Positions 34,531-62,689 of a DNA stretch of 64,000 nucleotides are shown here, one piece after another. Source of the stretch: Meghimatium bilineatum (Eukaryota > Mollusca > Gastropoda > Stylommatophora > Philomycidae); contig CM067298.1 of NCBI GenBank assembly GCA_034231615.1, positions 57,564,883 through 57,628,882 on the forward strand, written 5' to 3'. Below the pieces are notes generated by a model. It was not told the origin of the DNA. It searched no databases and saw nothing but the letters and a program-made list of their open reading frames with translations. How positions within the stretch are numbered: the stretch's first letter is position 1; each line of letters begins with the position of its first letter. Made by a program: the position numbers and the translations under genes.

Positions 34531-35320
34531 TATTGCAGGTCATGTTTCAATCATTTGCAATCATGCTATATTTAGAATAGGGAAGATCTGTGTAGTCAGA
34601 ACATGTAGTGCTCATTTATGTTATTTCAATTTTTCTGTTGTCCTTTGTGTGATGTTAATGTCAAGGTTTGGCAGTAGTAGCATAAGGTTGATATAAAATG
34701 TTATTGATGAAAAATATCTTTTGGTGTCAATTGATGCATGTTTATTCTTCATGTATTAGTCACATCCAGAACCATAGATGTCTAACAAGGGGAGGGGGGA
34801 GTTCCTCCCAAATAAAAGAGGGTTGGGAAGGGGGAGGATTCGACCCCATCTCTTATTTATAAGTTGAGTGACATCTGTCCAATGATCTGATTGACTTTAT
34901 TTCATCATGCTTGAGGTATCCTCTGCTCTTCATTGTAAGATATTATAATTTTTAGTAGGGTAGTGGATACGTCTTCAGTACTGTATGGGGGTGGGTCTTT
35001 GACTCCCCGAATTTCCTATAGTAAAACACCATGAGAGGTTATATGGCCAACAGTGAAAATCACTCTTCTAACACATCTTAGTTGCTATTTATTTTCTAGC
35101 AATGGTCATAACTTCTGCCTTTATGCATATAATTTTTCAAAATTTTGTCTTTAACTACAATGTTCACGTTATCTAAATGTCATTATAGCTCAGCTCTGTG
35201 ATTGTGAACCAATATTAAAAACTAACATGATATTATTTACTTAATTAAAGAAGAGTCAAGAATTTTATAATAAGAGATAAAAAAAAATGAACACTCAAAA
35301 AGGAAAATTACTAAAACAAC
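34531..35320. other. No recognisable feature
   Basis: Unassigned DNA with a purine-rich patch near 34780-34840. No repeat or gene is supported. Confidence 0.45.
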
Positions 35321-35324
35321 TTTT

Positions 35325-35420
35325 GTTACTTCATGTTTTTGTGTTAAAGAGTGTAGGAAGACCGTTTATAGGCAATGGGAATAACAGCCACTTTGTTGCT
35401 GCAGAACAGAAAGCAGCACA
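35325..35420 (-). mobile_element. SINE-3 fragment
   Basis: The plus strand TTAAAGAGTGTAGGAAGACC and GTTTATAGGCAATGGGAATA correspond to the core of the tRNA-headed SINE at 42325-42566 and 48855-49060. The tRNA-like head is absent here. Confidence 0.5.
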
Positions 35421-35499
35421 AACAGTTGTTATTAATACACAGATTATGGAGTAATTTATGCATGATTTTGTAGAGGATTTGTATCAATCATGTTTGACT

Positions 35500-36240
35500 A
35501 TAGGGAATGACTAATAACAGTCGAGTGTATGAGAAGAAGAGGAAGACAAGGGAAAGTATGGATTGATATTAAAAAATGGACAGAATTAAGTTTCTTCACA
35601 GAATTGATAAAATGAAGGGTGGGAAATTTGTGTTTATATCTATTGTCATTTCCACTTGCGTCTTTCAGTGTCATAGTTGGGGGAGTTTGGAGTTGTCTGT
35701 CTTTGGCCATTTGGATAGCATTGGCCATGGTCGGTACGTGTCTCTTTTATCATCTCCGCCCTTCTAGCTCTTCTTCTTCCTCATCCCTGTAGCCCAATCT
35801 TCTGTTGTTGTATGCACGAAGATCTGGTGCGTTGGTTCCATTTTCATGATGTGACCAAACCACCTGGTTTGCTGTCTCTCTGTGTAGTCTTGACTTGAGA
35901 TGGTCTTTATTTCTTTCCTTATATCTTCATTTCTCCATTGGTCTCTTCTGGTCTTGACTTGAGATGGTCTTTATTTCTTTCCTTATATCTTCATTTCTCC
36001 ATTGGTCTCTTCTGGTCTTGACTTGAGATGGTCTTTATTTCTTTCCTTATATCTTCATTTCTCCATTGGTCTCTTCTGGTCTTGACTTGAGATGGTCTTT
36101 ATTTCTTTCCTTATATCTTCATTTCTCCGTTGGTCTCTTCTGGTGACTTTTATAGCTTTCCTTAAACATTTCACACACTATCATCTTTTCTGCTAGTGTC
36201 TTTGACAAGAGCCATGTTTGACAATCACACAAGAGCCATG
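35500..36240 (-). mobile_element. Degenerate LINE 3' fragment with an internal tandem repeat
   Basis: The minus strand shows traces of a pol tail (TMANAIQMAKDRQLQTPPTM; a QTTRWFGHIMKMEP-like stretch near 35850). It contains the 64-bp tandem array at 35887-36145. The assignment is by pattern only. Confidence 0.5.
35887..36145. repeat. 64-bp tandem repeat, about four units
   Basis: Units starting GTCTTGACTTGAGATGGTCT at 35887, 35951, 36015 and 36079 are nearly identical (one C to G change near 36129). The close identity implies recent expansion inside an old element. Confidence 0.92.
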
Positions 36241-37164
36241 TTTGACAATCATAACACTAATATTTATGTTATGTTTCCACCAAAGTGGCACTCGACAACC
36301 CTAAAGGCTATGGGTATGATGATGAATGACTAATGTGTACAAGTGAATCATATTTTTTAAACATAAATCATCAATATATTGCGTTTTGAAAATATTCCAT
36401 GATTCTGTAACTATTTTTATGTATGTGCTGCAAAATAAAAGTGAAGTACAATGACAAACATTTGTAATGATATAGCACATGACTTATTAGGATGTAGAGA
36501 AAATTGGAATAAAAGAAAATCAGACCTAAAAATGAATACCTATACAATGATAGATAACAAAGTATTAATGATACTCTGGCCTGGAAATGTGGTAATCAGA
36601 CAATAGACCCCTAGTCCTAAGGACTCACTGGCCTGGAAATATGGTAATCAGAGAGTAGACACAGCAAAGTATATGAAGAATATAACCTTTAGCACGCTGT
36701 GTTTACAATTAGGGCAGTGAATTCTGCCGGAATTGTGTCATGTCTTGATTTCGGAAGGCGGCATCCAGCGCCCGGTTCGCTAAATCCGAAACCGAACCAA
36801 AAAATCGAGATCAGTAACTTTTTTACAGGATGTTTTGGCAACATTGAGAACAAAATTTATCGTCATTTTAACAAAATGGCAGGGATGAAGGGGATACGAT
36901 GTCAAGTGATTTTGTAATTGAAATCCAAGCAATTTATAGTTATCTCCATCATGGCGAAGCGACATGACAGTGAATTGAGTTTATTATACTTTTCTATCAT
37001 CTTATATTCAGTGAAATCATCATTTTTTTAAACTGGAAAAGTGAAAAACTTGAGAGGTAAGTCTTTCATATTCATTATTTAAAATATGCCACAAAGTTTC
37101 CATTATGTAAAATATATAATAGTCAACAGATTTCAGAGCTGTCGATCGATGAAAAATACGGTAC
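36241..37164. other. Unassigned; short direct repeat
   Basis: Contains two copies of CTGGCCTGGAAAT.TGGTAATCAGA (about 36577 and 36628). A GGCATCCAGCGCCCGG-containing patch near 36760 is unlike its surroundings. No gene is seen. Confidence 0.4.
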
Positions 37165-37440
37165 GCCTAGATCTAGATAGGTCTAAATCTGTCTTTATCA
37201 CTTTCTCACATGCCTCGTATCAGACAAAACTTACAAACAAACATACAAACAAAACGTACACCAATATATGCAGAATTTAATTCTTTATTTATATGTGCAA
37301 ATATTATTTAAATATCTGTAACAACAAAAAAAGTTATCGCAATTTCGAAACAGCCACAGACGATTGCGTAACATTTCCAAAAACCAATCTCGCGACAAAA
37401 GAGACATTGTGTAAACACGGCATGCCTAAGGTTAAGATGG
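37165..37440. mobile_element. Interspersed repeat family 4, copy 1
   Basis: Colinear with 53660-53915 and partly 49838-50010: CACTTTCTCACATG, ACCAATATATGCAG, TTCTTTATT...ATGTGCAAATATTATTT, AAACAGCCAC, and CTAAGGTTAAGA at the end. No coding capacity is conserved. It may be a SINE or a LINE 3' end. Confidence 0.65.
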
Positions 37441-37686
37441 CTGATTATAAATTAGCATCATAATACATGGGACATTCTCAAAAGTGCTCCAATTTCCCTT
37501 ATTCCAGGAATGGGCAAACTGTATCCATCCGAACAAATCCAGCCAAATTACTATATGGACTGACTCTTAAGCTCAGAAAATATTACTAGGAAACTTCAAA
37601 GGACTAAAGAAAACGCTTTATCGTCACATTCCACATGAAAATGCTCAATCCAGCCCACTGGCACAAAAAAATGTTGCCCATCTTTG

Positions 37687-38046
37687 CATTATTCCATTAG
37701 CCATCCAAGACTAAACTGTTGCATTATTACATTAGCCACCTAAGAGTAAGCTATTGCATTTTTATATTAGCCATCCAAGAGTAGACTGTTGTATTATCTA
37801 ATTAGCCACCCAGGACTAAACTGTTGCATTATTACATAAGCCCCACAAGCGTAAACTTGCATTATTCCATTAGCCATCCAATGATAAACTGTTGCATTAT
37901 TCCATTAGCCACCCAATAGTAAACTGTTGCATTATTCCATTAGCCATCCAATAGTAAACTTTTGCATTATTCCATTGGTCATCGAATAATAAACTGTTGC
38001 ATTATTCCATTAGCCATCCAAGAGTACACTGCTGCATTATTCCCTA
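37687..38046. repeat. 35-bp minisatellite, about ten units
   Basis: Unit TTGCATTATTCCATTAGCCA followed by TCCAAGAGTAAACTG. Units start for example at 37892 and 37927. The left units are more diverged than the right ones. Confidence 0.9.
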
Positions 38047-38348
38047 CAAATCACTTCCTCCAATTTTGTTTTTCCTTTACACATTAAAAAAAATATATGA
38101 AGTTCCATAAGGTCATATTAACAAATAATTCTACACATTAATTTGGATATAGTAATTATTTTTTAATTAAAAGTTGTAAAATTCAAAGTCACAATCATTT
38201 CAGTAATATCTGAACCTTTTGACAACATTACTGCAGTGCAGTTCTAAAAGAAATGAAATTATTTTTGTTAACCATTGTTATAATGTTCAAATAATACAAA
38301 TTTGGGGGGAGGGAGGGGAGAAAATTATATATATATAATATATATATG

Positions 38349-38408
38349 TCTACTGTATATACATTCTCATATATATATATATATATATAAGAATGTATAT
38401 ACAGTAGA
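38349..38408. repeat. Perfect 19-bp inverted repeat around (AT)n
   Basis: The left arm 38349-38367 is the exact reverse complement of the right arm AGAATGTATATACAGTAGA at 38390-38408. The spacer is AT-rich, and the right arm overlaps the first 7 bp of the MITE-1 terminus. It could form a cruciform. Confidence 0.88.
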
Positions 38409-38711
38409 AATCCAATTATCCATCCCAATTAACTGAATATCCCCAATTATCCTAATTGAATTTGGGTAAAATAATTTTTAGAGTGAAAGTGTAAGAGGAC
38501 GCGGTAGAGAGGTCCTGGGGCAGTGTGTGTCGATACTATGTAGTTTATTTGCAATACATAGTTACTTACATATTACTGTACTTTTATCAATTACATTACG
38601 TTCATTTCAATGTATGTACACTGTTTTGCTTCATTTCCGAGCTATATCCAATTATCCGAATTTTCAATTATCCAAATCGGCCCGATCCCCAATTAATTCG
38701 GATTTCTACTG
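38402..38711. mobile_element. MITE-1 (pogo/Tigger type)
   Basis: 310 bp, starting CAGTAGAAATCCAATTATCC and ending GGATTTCTACTG, flanked by TA on both sides (38400-38401, 38712-38713). TA target duplication and CAG...CTG ends are the hallmark of pogo-type transposons. There is no transposase ORF, so it is non-autonomous. Confidence 0.85.
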
Positions 38712-38876
38712 TAAATACACCCATTTTTTCCTATAAAAAAAAGCACTGATAAAAACTATGTGATACATCTTTAATAAATAAAAATATATTACATCATACA
38801 TATGTAGTTGTTATCTACAATTTAAAATCACATATTTCTGAAAAAGTTTTTTTTCGAGAGCTTGCTAAAAAAAATG

Positions 38877-39035
38877 TCAGTTCTGCACACAAGAGACTTT
38901 CCAAGCAATATCAGTTCTGCACACAAGAGACTGCCCAAATAAATGCCAGTTCTGCACACAAGAGACTGCCCAAATAAATGCCAGTTCTGCACACAAGTGA
39001 CAGCCCAAGCTAATGTCAGCTCTGCACACAACAGA
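38877..39035. repeat. 35-bp minisatellite, about 4.5 units
   Basis: Unit AGTTCTGCACACAAGAGACT followed by GCCCAAATAAATGCC; two central units are identical. A stray related unit is at about 39357-39395. The minus strand stays open with a repeating VCRT/CAEL pattern, a result of the repeat. Confidence 0.9.
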
Positions 39036-39039
39036 CTCA

Positions 39040-39240
39040 TGTGATGTACTCTCCAGAATGTTGTTTCCCAATGAACTCCCTGAACCCTTCTCTGTTTTGG
39101 GCAATGCGGCTTGCATTTTCCGATATATTGATGCTATCTTTAATGTCGTCAGTCCATCGTCTTCTTGATCTGCCTTTCTTCCTCCTCCCAGGTGCACTGC
39201 CCTCCATTAATTCTTTCTAAACAGTTGTGTCTCTATAATT
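39040..39240 (-). mobile_element. LINE 3' fragment (MEGSAPGRRKKGR tail)
   Basis: The minus strand reads MEGSAPGRRKKGRSRRRWTD, DIKDSINISENASRIAQNRE, GFREFIGKQHSGEYIT and a stop, an intact LINE C-terminus. It is homologous to 6370-6570. Confidence 0.78.
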
Positions 39241-39989
39241 GGAAATTTCTAGGCACAATATTCCTGTAGGTTGCCATTACTTTCAGGAAGAAACAGCCGT
39301 TAGATTAACACCGTAAAGAGAGCATATTCATTCTCGCCGACCATTTTGGCGGAAGCACACAACAGATTGCTCAAACAAATGTCAGTTCTGAACTCACAGA
39401 AAAATATTCAAGGGAATGTTGCAGAGAAATTAGATTTGTGAGTTGCTGTTCAAGCTAAGCCACTTAAAAGCGGGTAACATGGAAGCAGTCTTGCCTGCCA
39501 AGTTGATATATTTATGCAGGATGTGTCTAAATAGAAATATGTTGCACTGTGCTTGGAACAAGGAAACTTCTCAAATATGACAGAACCTACTGCATTATAC
39601 TTGCACAGAAAATTACTTTCAGCTAATTAGTTATGCATGAGTTAAAAACATGCAAACTACAACACAGATACTGCAATAGCAGTATGTGTAATTTTAAGTA
39701 AACAGGTGTAAAACCAAAAGTGAAAATTTGATCCAGAAATGTTTTACTTTACAGTCCCTCGATATTTACAAGGACTGTTTATTTATAGTGCCATTTAAAA
39801 AGAAAGTATTTAATCACATTGTTTCACTAAAACCTACCATAAATCGCAATATGAATTTCATAAAACATCAGTGAATATTGAATTAATATTATTATATTCT
39901 ATTACAAATGTTTAACTATATAAAAATATATTGACACTTTCCTTATTAAAAAATGGGAAGTTAACAAAGGACGGTAGCAGTGACAATTC

Positions 39990-40475
39990 AACTACAATTG
40001 ATGTAGTGGTCAATTCCAGATATAGTTGAATCTCCTATCCATACAGCTGAACATCCATACAATTGAACACAATTTCACAGACCAAACAAAATTGTTACAA
40101 GAACTACTCTGAGTGTTCGGTCACAGGTACTTTCATGAAGTTGAAAACAATTGAGTATGTATACAGTATATTATTTCTGTATGAAGTACCTATAAAGTGC
40201 TTTATTTCTGGATTAAACGATGATTGTTGTGGTAGTCAATTCCAGATATAGTTTATTCTCCTATTCATACAGTTCAAAATTGGCACATTTTTCACAGTAC
40301 CTATGCAGTACCTTATTTCTACGCAAATTAACTCCCGGTATTCAGTACTCTATTTCTATGTGACGTACCTTAGCAAGTTGGCATATACTATTTATATGCA
40401 AGATATATGTGCAGTATACTTTTTCTATGTGAAGTACTATGCAGTATCTTATTTCTATGTGAAATCAATTTTACT
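39990..40475. repeat. Imperfect repeats with CAGTA-CTTATTTCT units
   Basis: GTCAATTCCAGATATAGTT occurs near 40010 and 40237, followed by CTCCTAT.CATACAG in both. Units of the type TGCAGTA.CTTATTTCTATGTG and GAAGTACC recur five or more times to 40475. I do not recognise the family. Confidence 0.6.
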
Positions 40476-40589
40476 TGGATACATTTTTTTAAAATATGAT
40501 AGTACAGATCTAGAATGAGTTAAATAAATAGGATGAGATAGAAAGTTTCAATGGTATTGCATTAATGTATTTCCCACTATATACTATAT

Positions 40590-41460
40590 AATTTCATAAA
40601 TTTTACAAAGGTCTTTGACCGTATCTGGCATTATGGTCTCTGACACACACTAAAACAATTTACCTTTAACACTGCCATCATAGACACTAGAATCACTTTA
40701 CAGAGATGCAAGAAGTGCTGCCATATCAAAAATAACAATTACCGAGTTCTTTAAAGCAAATGTGGAAGGTTGGCAGAGATGCATAATGTTTCCAGTACTT
40801 CAACATATAGCTAGAGCACATAATACAGGAGACCCTTCATTATTACAATACGTCTATATCAATCGGGGTTCGCCCTATCTGCAATTTGCGCTTTTCTGAT
40901 TGATCTTATAGCTGAGTCATAACAAGAACTCCAAGAATTAACAGCAAAGTTAAAAAGTTATCAGCAAGTGCAAAACAGAAATCAACACCAAAAAGAGTAC
41001 GTTCTTGGTTAACAGTAGAGACACAGTAATAAGTTCAACACTAGGATGAATGGATATAAACTAGAGAAGGTGAATAATTTGAAATACTTCGGATCTTGCA
41101 TATGCAGAGATGGAAAATAGAATTAAAGATAAGACTGAAAATGGCTTTAGCTGATATCTCAAGGCTAAACTTAATTTGGAAAAGCAACATCACAGTTAGA
41201 GGGAACATCAGACTTTATAACTCACTGGTGCTTTCTATTATGTTGCATGGTTGTAAAAGTTGGACACTCACTATACACAAAGAGAGAGGATTTACAGGCC
41301 TTCAGATACAATTGATATACTCGTAAATATAATTCTGCATATCTACTACAGAGAGCAGAGAGAAATGTGTACATAAGGAATAAAATAGAGATGCCTACAG
41401 GTCTACAAATTTCAATTGCTTTCAATAGTGAAAGGATGAAAACTTGCATGGTTTGGGCAT
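40590..41460 (+). mobile_element. LINE RT fragment, heavily decayed
   Basis: Contains KVFDRIWHYGL (RT palm), later frames with ADISRLNLIWKSNITVRGNI and VLSIMLHGCKSWTLTIHKE, the typical LINE thumb (LYGCESWTL). Many stops and frameshifts. Confidence 0.65.
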
Positions 41461-41467
41461 GTATGAT

Positions 41468-41738
41468 CTTTCTTTTTCATTTGTTCTCAAACTTTAGCAC
41501 GATGTAGTCTGGAGAATGGAATGTGTTGTGTCATGTTTTACACTTTGTTGCGATACCTGCACCTTTCTGCCTGACACTCTGACTTCAGCATAGCTTCTGG
41601 ATCACTGACCCGATATGGGATGGGATAGCCAACTCCACTCCAACACCTCTTAGTCACCTCCTACAACATGTACGGAAAGTAAAGTGTTGCTATTCTTTGC
41701 TCTTCTTTTGGGCCCTGACAACACACAAGTGAAATAAA
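41468..41738 (-). mobile_element. SINE-1 copy, reverse
   Basis: The reverse complement is colinear with 429-706: GTTCTCAAAC, GATGTAGTCTGGAGAATGGA, GACTTCAGCATAGC, GATATGGGATGGGATAGCC, GTTGCTATTCTTTGCTC, CACAC. A weak TATGAT duplication flanks it (41462-41467, 41739-41744). Confidence 0.75.
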
Positions 41739-41993
41739 TATGATTCCTTTAAAATAATGATACTACAAGGCAACAGCTGAAGGTGAAAGAAACAGAGGAC
41801 AAAGGTCTGCCTACTTGTGCACTGAGAGGACAGAATAAGTATTCTACGACCATTTACTTATAGAAACGTTCTCCGTTCTTGTGTTACGTATTAATATATT
41901 TTTTCAACAACTGATACTAATTTACCTTTTTCCATTTATAATGTATTTGCAAGTAATAAGAGGAGAGAATATATTCTTCACTTAAAATCAATC

Positions 41994-42130
41994 ACAGTTT
42001 AGTTTCAATTGTCGGACAGAGCCACAGTTCAGTCTTAGCTGTCAGACAGAGCAATAGTTCAGTTTCAGCTGTCAGAAAGGGTCACAGTTTAGTTTCGTCT
42101 GTCAGACAGAGCCATAGTTTAGTTTCAACT
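41994..42130. repeat. 30-bp minisatellite, about 4.5 units
   Basis: Unit ACAGTTTAGTTTCAACTGTC followed by AGACAGAGCC, with substitutions between units. It directly precedes a minus-strand tRNA-like head, so it may lie in the body of that SINE. Confidence 0.85.
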
Positions 42131-42179
42131 TCTTGTACCCCTTTCTTATGATAAAATTCACTTAGAAGTAAATCACTTG

Positions 42180-42260
42180 TGGTCTCAACATGGAATTGAA
42201 CCATGACCATAAGACTAGGAAGAAAGTGCACTAACCACTACCCTACCATAAATTCCTGTC
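42180..42260 (-). mobile_element. tRNA-like SINE head
   Basis: The minus strand carries GGTAGGGTAGTGGTTAGTGC (A-box-like) and GGTTCAATTCC (B box, plus-strand 42192-42202) about 35 bp apart, the layout of a tRNA-derived pol III promoter. It is not a tRNA gene because no cloverleaf acceptor stem is seen. Confidence 0.6.
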
Positions 42261-42324
42261 AGACAAGTATTAGCTGGAAAATTTAGTACTTTTGATATGT
42301 TTAACTTGTATGCCATTTAAACAC

Positions 42325-42566
42325 TGTAATAGTTAAAACTTTTGAACTTTTGTTACTGCATGTTTTCCTGTGAAGGAGTAAAGGAAAGCTAGCTTTCTAA
42401 GGGCTGTGGAAATAAAGGCCGCTTTGCCATAGCAGACGCAGAGACGTGCACAGGCAGGATTTTCATTGTACCTCCGAAAGAAAAAAATCCTGTCCCAACC
42501 GTGGATTGAGCCCAGGACCTCAAGGGTCTGAGAATGGCATTCTAACCACACGGCCATGTGCTCCAC
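42325..42566 (-). mobile_element. SINE-3, tRNA head plus core
   Basis: Minus strand: CATGGCCGTGTGGTTAGA (A box), GGCTCAATCC (B box, plus-strand 42503-42512), then a body ending in the core also found at 35325-35420 and 48855-49060 (GGCTGTGGAAATAAAGGCCG on the plus strand). Confidence 0.68.
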
Positions 42567-42867
42567 TGTAATAATAACAACCCAAAATGCAAGTCCTCAT
42601 CTTGAGTGGTTTATAGTCACTGCACCAGATTTCTAAAGTTATTTAATATTTTTTGTTGCAGTTGCACAACATGTAGAATATCCGGTTTATTAAAAACAAT
42701 AAAACTCTGACTGAATCTGCATGGATTAAATATTAGCACTACTATATACAGAATAATTTCCCTGCATACCTCAAGTGTATGTACAGATGAATAGTGAGAT
42801 CTTGAAAAAAAACACATGGGAGATGGGGAGTGTGGCCGTATTAAATTTTACCAGATTTTTGCACATA

Positions 42868-43353
42868 CAGTAGAAATCCAATTATCCAAATCCATTTTAA
42901 CTGAATCTCCAATTATCCGAATTGAATTTGGGTGAAATAATTTTAGAGCGAGAGCTTTAACTTCTTTCCTTCAAGTGCCTGCGGGACTTTGCCGCTCGGA
43001 AATGTGTTACTACGTTAAGACAACGCACTCTACTTGAGATGTTCAAGTGAGATACAAATATTTAATTGAAAAAACGTATTCAATTGATTTACGTATATAC
43101 ATACATATGTACAATGTAATACTGTACATATGTGCCATTTATGTAATTTTTCATATTTTTACAGTACTGTAGTGCATGTAGTTTATTTGCAATACATAGT
43201 TGCTTACATATTACTGTAATTTTATCAATAAAATTCCATTCATTTCAATGTATGATTGTATGTATATACACTGTTTTGCTTCATTTGTGAGCTATATCCA
43301 AATTTCTGATAATCTGAATTGGCCCAATCCCCAATTAATTCGGATTTCTACTG
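42868..43353. mobile_element. MITE-1 (pogo/Tigger type), longer copy
   Basis: 486 bp, CAGTAGAAATCCAATTATCC to GGATTTCTACTG, TA on both sides. It shares both ends and inner AATTGAATTTGGGTGAAATA with 38402-38711 but has extra middle sequence. It lies about 200 bp downstream of the CLPX stop. Confidence 0.88.
43182..43187 (-). promoter_or_regulatory. Candidate polyadenylation hexamer for CLPX, inside a MITE
   Basis: Reading downstream of the CLPX stop on the coding strand, no AATAAA or ATTAAA occurs before the MITE at 42868-43353. The first AATAAA lies inside that element, about 370 nt past the stop. Whether it is used is inference. Confidence 0.35.
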
Positions 43354-43555
43354 TACTAAATACTTTCAGACTGACATACAGCAAATAAAAGACACAGTAT
43401 CAGTACTTTTTCTCAGGCACAAATTTAAAGACATTCATACTGCATAACTCTCTACCCTGTTCTTTCATTAGATAACAGCTTGTCACATGAACAGCTATCT
43501 TTTCTTTCTGTACATCTAGTACAATTTGTTCAATCAATATTCACTACAACAGAAA

Positions 43556-61044
<17,489 letters not shown>

Positions 61045-61440
61045 TTTCACTGAAATGTACCAGTACACAAAATATGTTATATTTTTGCATTTTGTATGCT
61101 AGAACAATTACCAAATGCATATCAACCAATAGGTAAATAAATGTAAGCATAAACAAAAATTAGTTAAAATGAGATTTTACATTGAACAAATAAACAGAAT
61201 TCAGCCAAAAGGTCTTCAATGTAAACAACCTGCATCGTAACTCATTATTCCATTATATTTATACATTTTGACTGACATTCAATTGATGATTGTTTACCAG
61301 AGATTTTGCAAATTCTCAGATGATTGCTTTACTATTATATATATAGACATATTTTAGAGCAAACAAATGAAGAACTGCTTTGCTTAATGTGGCTATGGGT
61401 GAAATTCCATGAGCTGACAGTCTTCTACTAATGAGGTGTG
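61045..61440 (-). other. Region upstream of CLPX
   Basis: This is AT-rich DNA directly upstream of the chosen CLPX start and would hold the 5' UTR and promoter. I see no TATA box at a convincing distance and no CpG-rich stretch. Beyond about 61440 retroelement debris begins. Confidence 0.4.
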
Positions 61441-61525
61441 AATCTTGACGGAACAGCAAACAGAGCATATATGGGAATGCCCCCCAATGCTGTGATGCTT
61501 GATCCTAATCAAGAATCAAGTTCAA
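61440..61525 (+). mobile_element. Short LINE C-terminal fragment
   Basis: TGACGGAACAGCAAACAGAG to TTGATCCTAATCAAGAA is a diverged copy of 33675-33750 (TERQAEHIWECSKCCDA). Confidence 0.65.
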
Positions 61526-61559
61526 ATTCAAAACCAGCCAACAGATCAATATCATTGTT

Positions 61560-61800
61560 ATAGCACAAGTTACAGAGTGGTCTACCACTAATAGCTATTG
61601 ATATTTGGTAACTTGTAGTGTCTCCTGTATTGTGTGTTCCAGATGTTAAAAAGTACTAGAGCAAGTATGTAACCCTGACACACTCCTTTTGTTATTCCAA
61701 AACAATATTTGAGCTTCCTATGTGAAGTTATAATGCTTGCCAATAAATGAATTTTCAGAGAGGAGTTAGGCATCACCTGGTAAAATTCTCTCCATCGAAA
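61560..61800 (-). mobile_element. Short LINE RT fragment
   Basis: Minus strand LKYCFGITKGVCQGYILALV and LFNIWNTQYRR, the GVRQGCILSPxLFNIY box of RT, open without interruption for 62 codons but truncated. Confidence 0.6.
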
Positions 61801-62283
61801 TAATATATTTCATCAGAAGGAAATAATGTTTAAGAAAATTGGTAGAAAATGCAATCTACACATCAACAGAAACAATCTTAATGAAGATTCATCATATTTT
61901 ATTCAAAGAGACTGAGAAATTATGGGTTCTGCAATGAATGCAGTTGCATTTTCAGAACACTGTGTGTCTATTACAGCCAATCTGAAAGCATCCCTATAAT
62001 GGGGGAGGGGGTGGTCAGGCTGAAAAGATGGAGGTGGTAAAATATCTCCTCATACAGATGCATCACTGCCACTGTTTTGAAAAGAACTAGCTGCCAGGTA
62101 TTCTATCTTCTGAATTAATTATGTTCTCACTGCTCTTTGGTGTTTCAGGAGTGTTGACAGCTAAGTGAAAAGCATCAAAAGTATCTAAAACTAATCCATG
62201 CCTCTTTGATAATTTTTTTAAATTGAGCTGATTACAACAATAAGTATAATTGATACTGCAATCTTCTCTCTATGAATACATTA
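61801..62283. other. No recognisable feature
   Basis: Unassigned DNA with a G-rich patch near 62000. No gene supported. Confidence 0.45.
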
Positions 62284-62459
62284 CAGTGGAATCACATTAA
62301 AACAACTTGGTCCGAACCAACAAAATATGTAAGTCTATGTAATCACAGATCGCTATATGCAGTATAAACAATAAAGAATAAATATAATTGATGGTATTGA
62401 AGTGTTGTTATGTAGTGACATTTTTTTTTAAAAGGATGCAGTATAGTGGGATTTCACTG
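62284..62459. mobile_element. MITE-2 copy
   Basis: Left CAGTGGAATCACATTAAAAC after TA, right TATAGTGGGATTTCACTG. Inner ACAACTTGGTCCGAACC is conserved. The right TA has become AA. Confidence 0.75.
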
Positions 62460-62689
62460 AACAACAGATGGTTTCAGTGTCCAGAAGCAGTTGGACTTGT
62501 CATTATTTCTCAGAAATAAACAGCAAATGTTACAGTAAAAACAATCAGGTTTTAAAGACAATAAACATTTGTTTTTGTGAAAATAGAAATGACAGTATCT
62601 CACATGAAGCAGTAAAGTATTTGGTTAACATAAAAATATCTACTAGCGATATATAAAAATATCTTTAAATAGCTGATATATCGGCTGTT

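Noticed and set aside
37687..38046. CRISPR-like array of 35-bp periodic repeats
   Set aside because: The whole unit repeats; there are no unique spacers between constant repeats, and the DNA is clearly eukaryotic. It is a minisatellite.
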